36,431 bases of DNA from JAJYIW01 sp036787065 (GTDB lineage Bacteria > Chloroflexota > Anaerolineae > Anaerolineales > Anaerolineaceae): NCBI GenBank assembly GCA_036787065.1, contig DAIQPZ010000006.1:1-36431 (forward strand), written 5' to 3'. A program made the position numbers and the translations under genes. Under the pieces are notes generated by a model. The model was not told where the DNA came from and did not search any database. It saw only the letters and a list, made by a program, of their open reading frames with translations. Positions 8,571 to 16,197 of this stretch are shown here, piece by piece. How positions within the stretch are numbered: the first letter of the stretch is position 1; every line of letters starts with the position of its first letter.

Positions 8571-8648
8571 ATGAGCCATGTGAATAAGAATCCGAAACCC
8601 AAACACGTCTTGAAACAAACCCGGCTGGGTGAAGTGTTTCATTTTTGA
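8571..8648 (+). CDS. Putative 25-codon leader peptide of the pyr operon
   Basis: The ORF MSHVNKNPKPKHVLKQTRLG continues with EVFHF and stops at 8646-8648, one base before the terminator stem at 8650. Its ATG lies only 3-5 nt from the predicted transcript start, so it would be translated without a leader. This layout resembles the pyrBI attenuator of enteric bacteria, where ribosome position next to a terminator follows UTP-dependent RNA polymerase pausing. That parallel is inference; the ORF may be chance. It is basic (six Lys/Arg of 25) and matches no family I know. Confidence 0.4.
   Translation: MSHVNKNPKPKHVLKQTRLGEVFHF
8611..8641 (+). promoter_or_regulatory. Leader hairpin able to compete with a second pairing
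   Basis: TGAAACA (8611-8617) pairs perfectly with TGTTTCA (8635-8641), and ACCC/GGGT (8619-8622/8627-8630) pairs inside it. The 3' arm can instead pair with TGAAA at 8646-8650 at the base of the terminator, so two exclusive folds are possible. Confidence 0.4.
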
Positions 8649-8649
8649 A

Positions 8650-8680
8650 AGAGAGCCTTTTCCAAGGCTCTCTTTTTTTT
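8650..8680 (+). terminator. Intrinsic terminator in the pyr leader (probable attenuator)
   Basis: AGAGAGCCTT (8650-8659) and AAGGCTCTCT (8664-8673) form a perfect 10-bp stem with loop TTCC and an 8-base T-tract. It lies between the strong promoter and pyrC, so transcripts must read through it to reach the genes. It could also end carboxylase-operon transcripts, but no second promoter is evident between it and pyrC. Confidence 0.85.
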
Positions 8681-8729
8681 GTCATTTTTCGGTGGCTGCG
8701 GCAGAAACTTGATGGGAGCATAAAACCTG

Positions 8730-9821
8730 ATGAGATTACCCGGATTAATTGACCCGCACGTGCACATGCGCGAACCCGGCGCTGCCTATAAAGAAGATTG
8801 GGACAGCGGTACCGCGGCTGCCCTTGCCGGCGGATTTACAATGCTGCTGGCAATGCCCAATACCAATCCCCCCGTAGTGGACGCCCACAGCCTGGCGTTG
8901 GTCCAGGCCGCCGCGCGCCAGAAAGCGCGCTGCGATTATGGATTGTACCTGGGAGCCGGTCCAGATAACACGGTCTGGGACCCCCGCCTGGTGCGCCAGT
9001 CAGCCGGTCTGAAAATGTACCTGGACAAGACTTACGGTCCATTGCGCCTGGACGACATGCTGCTCTGGGCTGCCCACCTGTCCAACTGGCCCCGCCGGTC
9101 TGGCGCAAGCAGACGTCCCATTGCCGTCCACGCCGAAGGGCGCACCCTGGCGGCGGCCATCTTACTCGCTTCCCTTAACCGCCGCCCGCTGCATCTCTGT
9201 CATGTTTCGCGCCGGGACGAGATAATGCTGATCCGTGCCGCCAAAGAACGCGGGCTAAAAATTACTTGCGAGGTCACACCGCATCACCTTTTCCTTACCG
9301 AGAAAGATGCGCCGGCCATCGGCCCCGGGCGATGTGAAGTGCGCCCCGACCTGGCAGTGCCTGCTGACCGAGATGCTCTTTGGGAAAACCTGGCTGTGAT
9401 CGACGTCTTTGCAACTGATCATGCGCCTCACACCCTGGCAGAAAAGGACGGAAAGAACCCGCCCCCCGGTTTCCCGGGATTGGAGACCGCTCTCCCTCTC
9501 TTCCTCACCGCGGTAAGCGAAGGCCGCTTGAGCCTGGACGACCTGGTTTTGCGCATGGTCACCAACCCCCGGCGCATTTTCGGCCTGCCCGATCAGCCAG
9601 AAACCTGGATCGAAATCGATCCGGCTGCGCGGAGCGAGATCCGTGCCAGTCAGACTTATACCCGCTGCGCGTGGACGCCTTTTGAAGGCCATCAAGTCAC
9701 TGGCCGCCTGGAAAAGGTGGTTCTGCGTGGGCGAGAAGCTTATGCCCATGGCCAGGTGCTGGCAGCCCCTGGAAGTGGGCAAGATATTCGTCAAATCCAT
9801 GATAGGAGTCAATTCAAATGA
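8730..9821 (+). CDS. pyrC: Dihydroorotase
   Basis: A 363-residue amidohydrolase that cyclises carbamoyl aspartate to dihydroorotate. Metal and catalytic residues are visible: HVH in GLIDPHVHMREPG (H10, H12), Lys95 in SAGLKMYLDK (the likely carboxylated bridging Lys), AVHAE (H134), LHLCHVS (H158), CEVTPHHLF, and Asp230 in DVFATDHAPHT. It starts directly at the first metal motif, without the usual N-terminal beta-domain of bacterial PyrC, as in the dihydroorotase domain of the eukaryotic CAD protein. GGGAG lies 11 nt upstream of the ATG. Its stop overlaps the start of pyrB by 4 nt, in the same dihydroorotase-then-transcarbamoylase order as CAD. Confidence 0.9.
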   Translation: MRLPGLIDPHVHMREPGAAYKEDWDSGTAAALAGGFTMLLAMPNTNPPVVDAHSLALVQAAARQKARCDYGLYLGAGPDNTVWDPRLVRQSAGLKMYLDKTYGPLRLDDMLLWAAHLSNWPRRSGASRRPIAVHAEGRTLAAAILLASLNRRPLHLCHVSRRDEIMLIRAAKERGLKITCEVTPHHLFLTEKDAPAIGPGRCEVRPDLAVPADRDALWENLAVIDVFATDHAPHTLAEKDGKNPPPGFPGLETALPLFLTAVSEGRLSLDDLVLRMVTNPRRIFGLPDQPETWIEIDPAARSEIRASQTYTRCAWTPFEGHQVTGRLEKVVLRGREAYAHGQVLAAPGSGQDIRQIHDRSQFK

Positions 9822-10804
9822 TCACGCCCATTACCAATTCAACCAATCCGCATCTGCCTTTTGGCGACCACCAGCAAGCCCCTTTTTATGGCAAAGACAT
9901 CCTCTCGGTGAAACAGTTCAGCCGCGACGATCTGAAATACATTTTTGCCATCGCCCATGAAATGCGCGAAATGGTCCTGCGCGTGGGCTCATTCGACCTG
10001 CTCAAGGGCAAGATCCTCGCCAGCGTGTTTTACGAACCGTCCACCCGCACCTCTTCTTCGTTTACTTCGGCCATGGAACGCCTGGGTGGCAGCGTAATCC
10101 CGATTAACGAAGTGCGTTACAGCTCCGTCTCAAAGGGCGAGTCCCTCCCGGATACGGTGCGCACCCTGGAAGCTTATGCAGATGTCATCGTCCTGCGCCA
10201 TCCCGAGGTCGGTTCAGCCGCCCTGGCAGCCCAATACGCACGCAAGCCAGTGATCAATGCTGGCGACGGCGTCGGAGAACATCCCACTCAGGCCTTGCTC
10301 GACCTGTTTACCATCAAAGAAGAGTTAAATCAGATCGATGGCCTGACCGTAACCATGCTGGGCGATTTAAAATACGGGCGCACAGTGCATTCGCTGGCCC
10401 GCCTGCTATCCCTGTACAAGATCAAAATCAATTACGTCTCACCGGATATCCTGCGCATGCCCTCCGAAATTGTGGCGGAACTCGACGAAAAAAGTATTCC
10501 GCAGGCTGAATATACCCAACTCGAGGCGGTCCTCCCCACCACGGATGTGCTCTACGTCACCCGCGTCCAAAAAGAACGCTTCACTGAGCCAGAAGCTTAC
10601 GAGACGGTTAAAAGTGCTTACGTTTTGACCCCAGACTTAATGAAAAAGGCTAAAGAGCAGATGATTGTGATGCATCCCTTACCGAGGGTCGGCGAGATCA
10701 GTATGGAAGTCGATGATGACCCGCGCGCAGCATACTTCCGCCAGATGGAATACGGGCTCTACGTGCGGATGGCTTTGCTGGCCATGGTACTCGGCAAGGC
10801 TTAA
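9818..10804 (+). CDS. pyrB: Aspartate carbamoyltransferase catalytic chain
   Basis: A 328-residue enzyme condensing carbamoyl phosphate and aspartate. The carbamoyl-phosphate motif is FYEPSTRTSSSF (71-82); SVSKGESL (about 103-110), HPTQALLDL (155-163), LGDLKYGRTVHS (182-193) and HPLPR (287-291) complete the active site. The N-terminus is about 20 residues longer than in the E. coli catalytic chain. No pyrI regulatory chain is nearby, so the E. coli type of CTP control at the enzyme is not expected. It is translationally coupled to pyrC by an ATGA overlap and followed by pyrFE after 55 nt. Confidence 0.95.
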   Translation: MITPITNSTNPHLPFGDHQQAPFYGKDILSVKQFSRDDLKYIFAIAHEMREMVLRVGSFDLLKGKILASVFYEPSTRTSSSFTSAMERLGGSVIPINEVRYSSVSKGESLPDTVRTLEAYADVIVLRHPEVGSAALAAQYARKPVINAGDGVGEHPTQALLDLFTIKEELNQIDGLTVTMLGDLKYGRTVHSLARLLSLYKIKINYVSPDILRMPSEIVAELDEKSIPQAEYTQLEAVLPTTDVLYVTRVQKERFTEPEAYETVKSAYVLTPDLMKKAKEQMIVMHPLPRVGEISMEVDDDPRAAYFRQMEYGLYVRMALLAMVLGKA

Positions 10805-10859
10805 GCCCGCTGCCCGATCAGCCTGCCAACCCGGATTAATTAAAACAAGAGGTGAAACC

Positions 10860-12308
10860 ATGAGCTTTTTCTCTCGCCTGGAAGCGCGCGCTCGTTCGAT
10901 TAATTCCTTGCTGTGCGTCGGCCTGGATCCCCATACGTCTGACCTTTCCGCCCCCACCGCGGCAGCCGCGAAGGATTTCTGCCTGCGCCTGATCGAAGCC
11001 ACCCACGACCTGGCTCTGGCCATTAAACCCAATGCAGCCTTCTTTGAGGCCTTTGGCGCAGAAGGCTGGCAGGTTCTCCAGGATGTGATTGCGGCTGTGC
11101 CCCAGGGCATCCCGGTGATCCTGGATGCCAAGCGCGGCGATATCGCCTCCACCGCGGAGGCATACGCTCGTTCAGCTTTCCAGGTCCTCAAAGCGCACGC
11201 AATTACCCTCAATCCATACCTTGGGCGCGACGCGTTGGACCCTTTCATCGCTGACCCGGAATACGGCGCCTTCTTGCTGGCAAAAACATCCAACCCCGGT
11301 TCAGGCGACCTGCAAGACTTGACCCTGCTGATCGACCAGGCGATCGGGCCGGCCATCATCCGAGTTTACGAACAGGTGACCCACCTGGCCATCACATGGA
11401 ACACGCGCGACAACCTGGGGTTGGTCGTGGGTGCCACCCACCCCCAGGCGCTTAGCCGGGTGCGGACGCTGGCGCCTGACTTGTGGATTCTCGCGCCAGG
11501 TGTGGGTGCTCAGGGGGGTGATCTGGCCACGGCCCTCGAAGCCGGCCTGCGCCCGGATGGGCTTGGCCTGCTTGTGCCAGTTTCGCGGGCGATCTCGCAA
11601 GCGAAAGATCCCCGCCAGGCGGCCCTGGACCTGCGCGATCAGATCAACCTGGCTCGCCAGGAAATCACATCCAAACCGCGCCCGCAGCCTGTGCAAGGTT
11701 CACCCTTGGAAGGCTTAAAAGCGAATATCGCGGAAGGCCTGCTTCGGGCAGGGTGTGTCAAATTTGGCCAGTTCACCTTGAAATCGGGCCTGGTCTCGCC
11801 GATTTACCTGGACCTGCGCCAGTTAGTTTCCTTCCCGCTCCTGCTTTGGCAGGTGGCCACGGCCTATAAAACCATCCTGACCGGTCTTACCTTCGACCGG
11901 ATCGCCGCTCTGCCCTACGCCGCATTACCAATCGGCACCGCCATCAGCTTGCAAGGCGGGTGGCCGTTGATTTACCCGCGCAAAGAGGTCAAAGAATACG
12001 GCACCCGCGCTGAAATTGAGGGCTTGTATCAGCCGGGTGAGCGCGTGGCCGTGGTGGACGACCTGGCTACGACCGGTGGAAGCAAATTTGAAGCCATCGA
12101 CAAATTGGCCGCGGCCGGGCTGCAGGTCAAAGATGTGATCGTGTTGATCGACCGCCAGTCTGGCGCGCGCCAGGCCCTGGAAGCAGCCGGTTATTCCCTC
12201 CACACCGTGTTCACCCTCTCGTGGCTGCTGGACCATTGGGAAGCCAACCAGCGCGTCCCCGGCCAGCAAATCCAGGCGGTAAGGAAATTTTTACATCAGA
12301 ATGATTAA
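10860..12308 (+). CDS. pyrFE: Bifunctional orotidine 5'-phosphate decarboxylase / orotate phosphoribosyltransferase
   Basis: A 482-residue fusion doing the last two steps to UMP. Residues 1 to about 270 are a long-type OMP decarboxylase (CVGLDPH 19-25, catalytic ILDAKRGDI 87-95 with Lys91, SNPGSGDLQ 144-152, APGVGAQGG 212-220). After a Pro-rich linker (271-282) comes orotate phosphoribosyltransferase (KFGQFTLKSGLVSPIYLDLR 301-320, PRPP motif VVDDLATTGGS 398-408). The order is the reverse of animal and plant UMP synthase. The ORF is open upstream to 10713, inside pyrB, but AGAGGTG just before the ATG at 10860 and the decarboxylase N-terminus fix this start. It overlaps pyrD by 8 nt. Confidence 0.95.
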   Translation: MSFFSRLEARARSINSLLCVGLDPHTSDLSAPTAAAAKDFCLRLIEATHDLALAIKPNAAFFEAFGAEGWQVLQDVIAAVPQGIPVILDAKRGDIASTAEAYARSAFQVLKAHAITLNPYLGRDALDPFIADPEYGAFLLAKTSNPGSGDLQDLTLLIDQAIGPAIIRVYEQVTHLAITWNTRDNLGLVVGATHPQALSRVRTLAPDLWILAPGVGAQGGDLATALEAGLRPDGLGLLVPVSRAISQAKDPRQAALDLRDQINLARQEITSKPRPQPVQGSPLEGLKANIAEGLLRAGCVKFGQFTLKSGLVSPIYLDLRQLVSFPLLLWQVATAYKTILTGLTFDRIAALPYAALPIGTAISLQGGWPLIYPRKEVKEYGTRAEIEGLYQPGERVAVVDDLATTGGSKFEAIDKLAAAGLQVKDVIVLIDRQSGARQALEAAGYSLHTVFTLSWLLDHWEANQRVPGQQIQAVRKFLHQND

Positions 12309-13350
12309 CACCCTGTATACCTCCATCTTACGCCCCGGGTTTTTCCGCATGAATCCGGAAACAGCCCATCATCTCACAGTGAATATGTTGCGCCTGGCAG
12401 GCGCAGTGCCCCTGGTAGTACCCATCTTACAGCGTGTCTTTGCGTCCCATTATTCCGGCCCGCCGGTCAAAGCTTTTGGTCTGACCTTTCCAAACCCGGT
12501 TGGGCTTGCCGCTGGCTACGACAAAGAAGGGGAAGCAATCCCTGGTCTGGCGAGCCTGGGCTTCGGCCACATCGAAATTGGCACCATCACCCCGCGCGCT
12601 CAGCCGGGCAACCCGGCGCCGCGCGTCTTTCGCATCCCGGCTGAAGAGGCGGTGATCAACCGAATGGGTTTCCCCAACCGCGGCGCCGACCCGGTCGTGG
12701 CCTGCTTGCGCAAACTGGCTGGCGAAAGCGGAGTCTACGGCGGCGCTGTCCTGGGGGTTAATCTGGGAAAAAATAAAGTGACTCCGCTCGAAAAGGCAGC
12801 GGAAGATTACACCAGCCTGATCCGCTCCTTTGCCCCCGTCGCGGGCTACCTGGCTATCAACGTCAGCTCGCCCAACACCCCCGATTTGCGCAAGTTGCAG
12901 AGCCGCGCAGCCCTCGAAGCACTGCTGGGTGAAGTGTCCCACCAGCGCCAGGCGCTGCTCCCAATGTTGAACCGCCCGCTGCCCATTTTGGTCAAGCTGG
13001 CCCCCGACTTATCCTGGTCAGAGATCGATGACGCCATGGCTGCCATAGAAGCCACCGGTATGGATGGAGTCATCGCCACCAACACCACCCTCAGCCGCAC
13101 CGGCTTACACTCTCCACTGGGCAGCCAGGACGGCGGGCTGAGCGGCGCGCCGCTGCGCTCACTCAGCACCGAAATCATCCGCTACATCGTAAAACAGTCC
13201 CATCTGCCGGTGGTTGGCGTGGGTGGGATCATGAACCCCCAGGACGCATGCGAAAAATTAGACGCCGGCGCAGTCCTGATCCAGCTCTACACCGGCATGA
13301 TCTTTGCCGGTCCCGGACTGGTTCAAACCATCCTGAATACACTCCATTAA
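12301..13350 (+). CDS. pyrD: Dihydroorotate dehydrogenase, class 2 (quinone-dependent)
   Basis: A 349-residue flavoprotein oxidising dihydroorotate to orotate. The N-terminal helical extension (RPGFFRMNPETAHHLTVNML, residues 11-30) is the membrane/quinone-binding part of class 2 enzymes. The barrel shows GLAAGYDKEGEAI (68-80), IGTITPRAQPGNPAPR (93-108), NRMGFPNRG (120-128), GVNLGKNK (152-159) and NVSSPNTPDLR (187-197) with the catalytic serine of class 2. VGVGGIM near the C-terminus binds the FMN phosphate. It starts within the end of pyrFE (ATGATTAA overlap) and closes the pyr operon. Confidence 0.95.
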   Translation: MINTLYTSILRPGFFRMNPETAHHLTVNMLRLAGAVPLVVPILQRVFASHYSGPPVKAFGLTFPNPVGLAAGYDKEGEAIPGLASLGFGHIEIGTITPRAQPGNPAPRVFRIPAEEAVINRMGFPNRGADPVVACLRKLAGESGVYGGAVLGVNLGKNKVTPLEKAAEDYTSLIRSFAPVAGYLAINVSSPNTPDLRKLQSRAALEALLGEVSHQRQALLPMLNRPLPILVKLAPDLSWSEIDDAMAAIEATGMDGVIATNTTLSRTGLHSPLGSQDGGLSGAPLRSLSTEIIRYIVKQSHLPVVGVGGIMNPQDACEKLDAGAVLIQLYTGMIFAGPGLVQTILNTLH

Positions 13351-13366
13351 CTTCGCATTTGCGGCG

Positions 13367-13397
13367 CATTCCAACGGTAGAAAGAGGCGTTGGAATG
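13367..13397 (+). terminator. Hairpin after pyrD (no T-tract)
   Basis: CATTCCAACG (13367-13376) and CGTTGGAATG (13388-13397) form a perfect 10-bp stem with an 11-nt loop, 17 bp after the pyrD stop. There is no T-run, so it may be Rho-assisted, protect the mRNA end, or be a diverged palindromic repeat. Confidence 0.4.
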
Positions 13398-13423
13398 GCT
13401 GGAGATCATTGAAAGGCAGGGAG

Positions 13424-13690
13424 ATGAAGGAGAAAGAGAAAGTAATTTTTTTGAATGGAGCAACCATCCCGTCCTGTTTGTCGGGGTGGATTGCCCGTTG
13501 GAAGAATTGGAACGCCGAGAACGCGAACGCGGAGACCGGAGTCCAGGACAGGCGAAATGGCAGTATGAGCATATTCACGGGCATGCAACATACGATATCA
13601 CCGTAAACACATTCGAAATGACCATCGAAGCCTGCGCGAATACCATCACATCAATGATGGACCGACCGGAGGATTGGAAGGCATTTAAGA
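13424..13690 (+). pseudogene. Remnant of a chloramphenicol 3-O-phosphotransferase-like gene, internally deleted
   Basis: From ATG 13424 one frame reads MKEKEKVIFLNGA, the usual start of this P-loop kinase family, but the expected SSGKS/T loop does not follow. At about 13459-13462 the reading jumps to another frame: HPVLFVGVDCPLEELERRER, then RGDRSPGQAKWQYEHIHGH, YDITVNT and IEACANTI, the typical C-terminal part. The P-loop and roughly the middle half of the kinase are deleted, with a frame change at the join, so the gene cannot make an active enzyme. GGCAGGGAG just upstream may be its old ribosome-binding site. Assignment to the family is from motif memory; which substrate the intact gene served is unknown. 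Confidence 0.55.
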
Positions 13691-13845
13691 CGCTGAAAAA
13701 CCAATTGGAGTATAAACGGTATCATGCTTCTAAAATGACGATCTCGGAAGAATACGCAAATAGCGAAGAAAGGGCGTGGGCTCTCACCTCATCACAGCAG
13801 CGGAAGAAAACGCGCGCAAATCAGGGTGCACCTTCGCACAACCCT

Positions 13846-14001
13846 GGGCATATTCTTATCCTGATTCGTGGAAATACAAATACCATCCGGCAGGCGCCGG
13901 AGTTTTTCCAGCGACAGGGTTATACTGTATATAGCATTCTCGATGAATTCAAGGACGGAATAGCCTGTTATCAGTTTAAAAAGCGGCTGGACGGCAAGTA
14001 A
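13846..14001 (+). pseudogene. C-terminal remnant of a GNAT acetyltransferase
   Basis: In the same open frame as the kinase remnant, the last 50 residues include RQAPEFFQRQGYTVYSILDE and CYQFKKRL. This is the usual C-terminal strand-helix-strand of GNAT N-acetyltransferases (APxFYxxxGYxxxG.L.DFPxGH.xYFLxKxL). The acetyl-CoA loop (Q/RxxGxG/A) and everything before it are missing. The open frame from 13390 to 14001 is therefore probably a chance fusion of two broken genes, with about 150 bases of unassigned sequence between them. A family B repeat end starts 9 bp after the stop. Confidence 0.5.
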
Positions 14002-14009
14002 TGTCTGGC

Positions 14010-14034
14010 ATTCCACGAGAAATTCTGGAGAGCC
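14010..14034 (+). repeat. Family B element, right end only
   Basis: This 25-nt segment matches 35264-35288 at 22 of 25 positions. It abuts the GNAT remnant, and no inner hairpin is present, so it marks either a deleted element or a rearrangement point. Confidence 0.55.
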
Positions 14035-14080
14035 GAAACTTTTATAACCCTTCTGCGTAAGTAAATGTGTGAGGAACAGT

Positions 14081-14095
14081 TAGGGTGAGACCCTA
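14081..14095 (+). promoter_or_regulatory. Short inverted repeat upstream of the DUF2807 lipoprotein gene
   Basis: TAGGGT-GAG-ACCCTA is a perfect 6-bp inverted repeat 29 bp before the start codon. It could be an operator or a small hairpin in the mRNA leader. No clear promoter hexamers were found around it. Confidence 0.25.
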
Positions 14096-14123
14096 TCACA
14101 TCCAGATAAGCAGGAGAGAAAGT

Positions 14124-14861
14124 ATGAAAAACGTTAAAAGTTACATCATTATTTTTATCACCATCGCCGCGCTCACCCTGAGCGCCTGCCAGTTCAGCGT
14201 CATCCGCGGATCGGGGCATGTCATCACCGAAAAACGGGAGGTTAGCGGGTTTGATGCAGTTTCACTTTCGGGCATCGGGGACGTTACTTTGACCCAGGGA
14301 GAGAACGAGTCGCTTGAGATCGAAGCGGAAGACAATATCATTTCCCACATCGTCACTGAGGTAAAGGGCAGCACCCTTTATATCTATGAAGATCAAACAG
14401 CCAGCCGGACTTCGGTCCAACCCACCCGCCCAATTAACTTCAACCTGGCGATAAAGAACCTCAAGTCCTTCGACCTTTCCGGTGCAGGCAGCATCCACAC
14501 CGCCACCCTGAAGGCCGACTCTCTCTCGATCAGCATCAGCGGGGCAGGCAATATCACCCTGGATAAGCTGGAAGCCAATGCACTCACCACCACCGTCAGC
14601 GGCACAGGTAATGTGAACATCGCTGGCAAGGTATCTCAACAAAACTCCCACATGAGTGGGTTAGGTAATTACCACACCCCTGACCTGCAAACCCAATCAT
14701 CCACAATCGAGATCAGCGGGGCAGGCAACGCCACAGTCTGGGCTCAAAACAACCTCGCCGCGCATATCTCGGGGGCTGGATCGACCTTCTATTACGGCCG
14801 GCCGCAGGTGACTCAATCCATCTCAGGGATCGGCTCGATCAAAAGTCTGGGCAATAAATAA
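14124..14861 (+). CDS. DUF2807 (GIN-domain-like) lipoprotein
   Basis: A 245-residue exported lipoprotein: a basic, hydrophobic signal peptide ends in the lipobox LSAC with Cys22. The mature part matches the DUF2807 / putative autotransporter head GIN pattern: GSGHVITEKREVSGFDAVSL, then GIGDVTLTQGENESLEIEAE, followed by repeated beta-turns (SGAGSIHT, SGAGNITL, SGTGNVNI, SGLGNYHT, SGAGNATV, SGAGSTFY, SGIGSIKS), as expected for a right-handed beta-helix or stacked-strand domain. AGGAGAG 5 nt before the ATG decides this start over upstream in-frame codons. Its function is unknown; surface adhesion or envelope sensing is proposed for the family. The next gene follows after 49 nt and may be co-transcribed. 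Confidence 0.85.
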   Translation: MKNVKSYIIIFITIAALTLSACQFSVIRGSGHVITEKREVSGFDAVSLSGIGDVTLTQGENESLEIEAEDNIISHIVTEVKGSTLYIYEDQTASRTSVQPTRPINFNLAIKNLKSFDLSGAGSIHTATLKADSLSISISGAGNITLDKLEANALTTTVSGTGNVNIAGKVSQQNSHMSGLGNYHTPDLQTQSSTIEISGAGNATVWAQNNLAAHISGAGSTFYYGRPQVTQSISGIGSIKSLGNK

Positions 14862-14910
14862 ATGTCTTACTGGCCAGCCTGTTGTTCGGTTTGTTTTTAG
14901 GGAGAATTCT

Positions 14911-16194
14911 ATGCCCATGCTCAACCGACAGACATTAAACCCGGTTTTTCAGGAAGTTTCGATCACCGCTCTGACCCCTGGATTATTAGAAAAGTTTACC
15001 CGTCTCTGGTACGCCTGCCCAACCGATCTGCCTGACCTGGGAAAAACCTATTCTGCCAGAGAACAGGGGCGCCTGGAAGGACAGGCAGCCCGTTTACTCG
15101 ATGGGTTGGTATTCGAAATCAAACACCTTCCCCGGGATCCCAAGGACAGGCAGGCGATCCAGGAGCGCATTCAATCCGCCGTGTTCGCTTTTGCCAAGAC
15201 CAGCCTGGGTGTGGAAGACCGCCACCTGGAGCTGGTAAAAAAATACCACTTCGTAGAGATTGCCCGCGAATTTGCCCAGAAGGCGCGTGAATTTGATGCG
15301 TCGATCGACTCGGAAGATATCTACCAGGCCAGCCGGAATGTGCTGACCATGAATTTTCTACAGCTTATTCTGGATCTCCCGGTCGAATTGACCCCGGCCG
15401 TGTTTGCCTATAGTATGCTTTACCCATACACCGATAACTATCTTGACGATCCTTCGATCAGCCCCAACGCCAAAAAACTATTCAATGACCACCTCCGCCT
15501 CCGCCTGGTTGGCGAGGATATGGTTCCAATGAACCACAGCGAGCAGGCCATCTTCGACCTGGTCAAAATGATCGAAAACCAGTTCGACCGGTCCCACTAT
15601 CCACAGGTCTATGAAAACCTGTTGGCTATTCATCTGGCCCAGACCCGCAGCTTGCGCCTGCACCGCGGCCTGCACCTTGGTGCAACCTCGCCTTACGAAG
15701 TGGATGTACTCGGCTTGAGCTTTGAAAAAGGCGGCATGGCAGTGGTCGCCGATGGCTGCCTGGTGGCCGGGTCATTGCTTCCCATCCAGGCCGAGTTCAT
15801 GTACGGCTACGGGGTCTTTACCCAGTTGATAGATGATCTGGAAGACCTGGCGCGTGATCGCCAGGATGGCATCTTAACCCTCTTTACTCATACCTCCCGC
15901 GCCTGGAAGTTGGATGCGATCACCAACCAGTTGTTTAACCTGGGAACCCAGGTGTTTACCCTGATGGAACCCTTCGCCAGTCCAGTATCCCTGGAATTCA
16001 AGGAGTTGATCGCGCGGTGCATCAATCCGCTCTTGATCGATTCCGCGACCCAATCGCCCGCCTTTTATAACCGGCCCTACCTTAAAAATATCGAGACACA
16101 CCTGCCGTTCCGCCCGGCTTTTCTCGCCAAACAGCGCCGTAAGCTGGAACACCAGAAGCTATCCGCGATCAAGCTGTTCGATGGCTTGATCTAA
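14911..16194 (+). CDS. Class I isoprenoid-synthase-fold protein, unknown product
   Basis: A 427-residue all-helical soluble protein. It carries two Asp-rich motifs in the positions expected of class I prenyl synthases and terpene synthases: YTDNYLDDP (173-181; D175, D179, D180) and QLIDDLEDLARDRQDG (305-320; D308, D309, D312). These would bind the diphosphate through Mg2+. Between them lies a helical core with TRSLRLHRG (245-253) and a Gly/Ala-rich segment (GGMAVVADGCLVAG, 274-287), similar to the helix-G break region. It lacks the standard FARM DDxxD spacing and the length of GGPP/farnesyl synthases, so it may be a cyclase-like or divergent enzyme, or a non-catalytic relative. GGGAG 6 nt upstream supports the start. 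No other isoprenoid genes are near. Confidence 0.65.
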   Translation: MPMLNRQTLNPVFQEVSITALTPGLLEKFTRLWYACPTDLPDLGKTYSAREQGRLEGQAARLLDGLVFEIKHLPRDPKDRQAIQERIQSAVFAFAKTSLGVEDRHLELVKKYHFVEIAREFAQKAREFDASIDSEDIYQASRNVLTMNFLQLILDLPVELTPAVFAYSMLYPYTDNYLDDPSISPNAKKLFNDHLRLRLVGEDMVPMNHSEQAIFDLVKMIENQFDRSHYPQVYENLLAIHLAQTRSLRLHRGLHLGATSPYEVDVLGLSFEKGGMAVVADGCLVAGSLLPIQAEFMYGYGVFTQLIDDLEDLARDRQDGILTLFTHTSRAWKLDAITNQLFNLGTQVFTLMEPFASPVSLEFKELIARCINPLLIDSATQSPAFYNRPYLKNIETHLPFRPAFLAKQRRKLEHQKLSAIKLFDGLI

Positions 16195-16197
16195 AGT

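Noticed and set aside
8571..8730. PyrR-binding RNA element in the pyr leader
   Set aside because: I looked for the conserved PyrR anti-antiterminator loop of Bacillus pyr leaders and did not find it; the hairpins seen do not match.
10713..10859. Upstream in-frame extension of pyrFE inside pyrB
   Set aside because: The ATG at 10860 has AGAGGTG before it and begins the known decarboxylase N-terminus; the extension is pyrB read in another frame.
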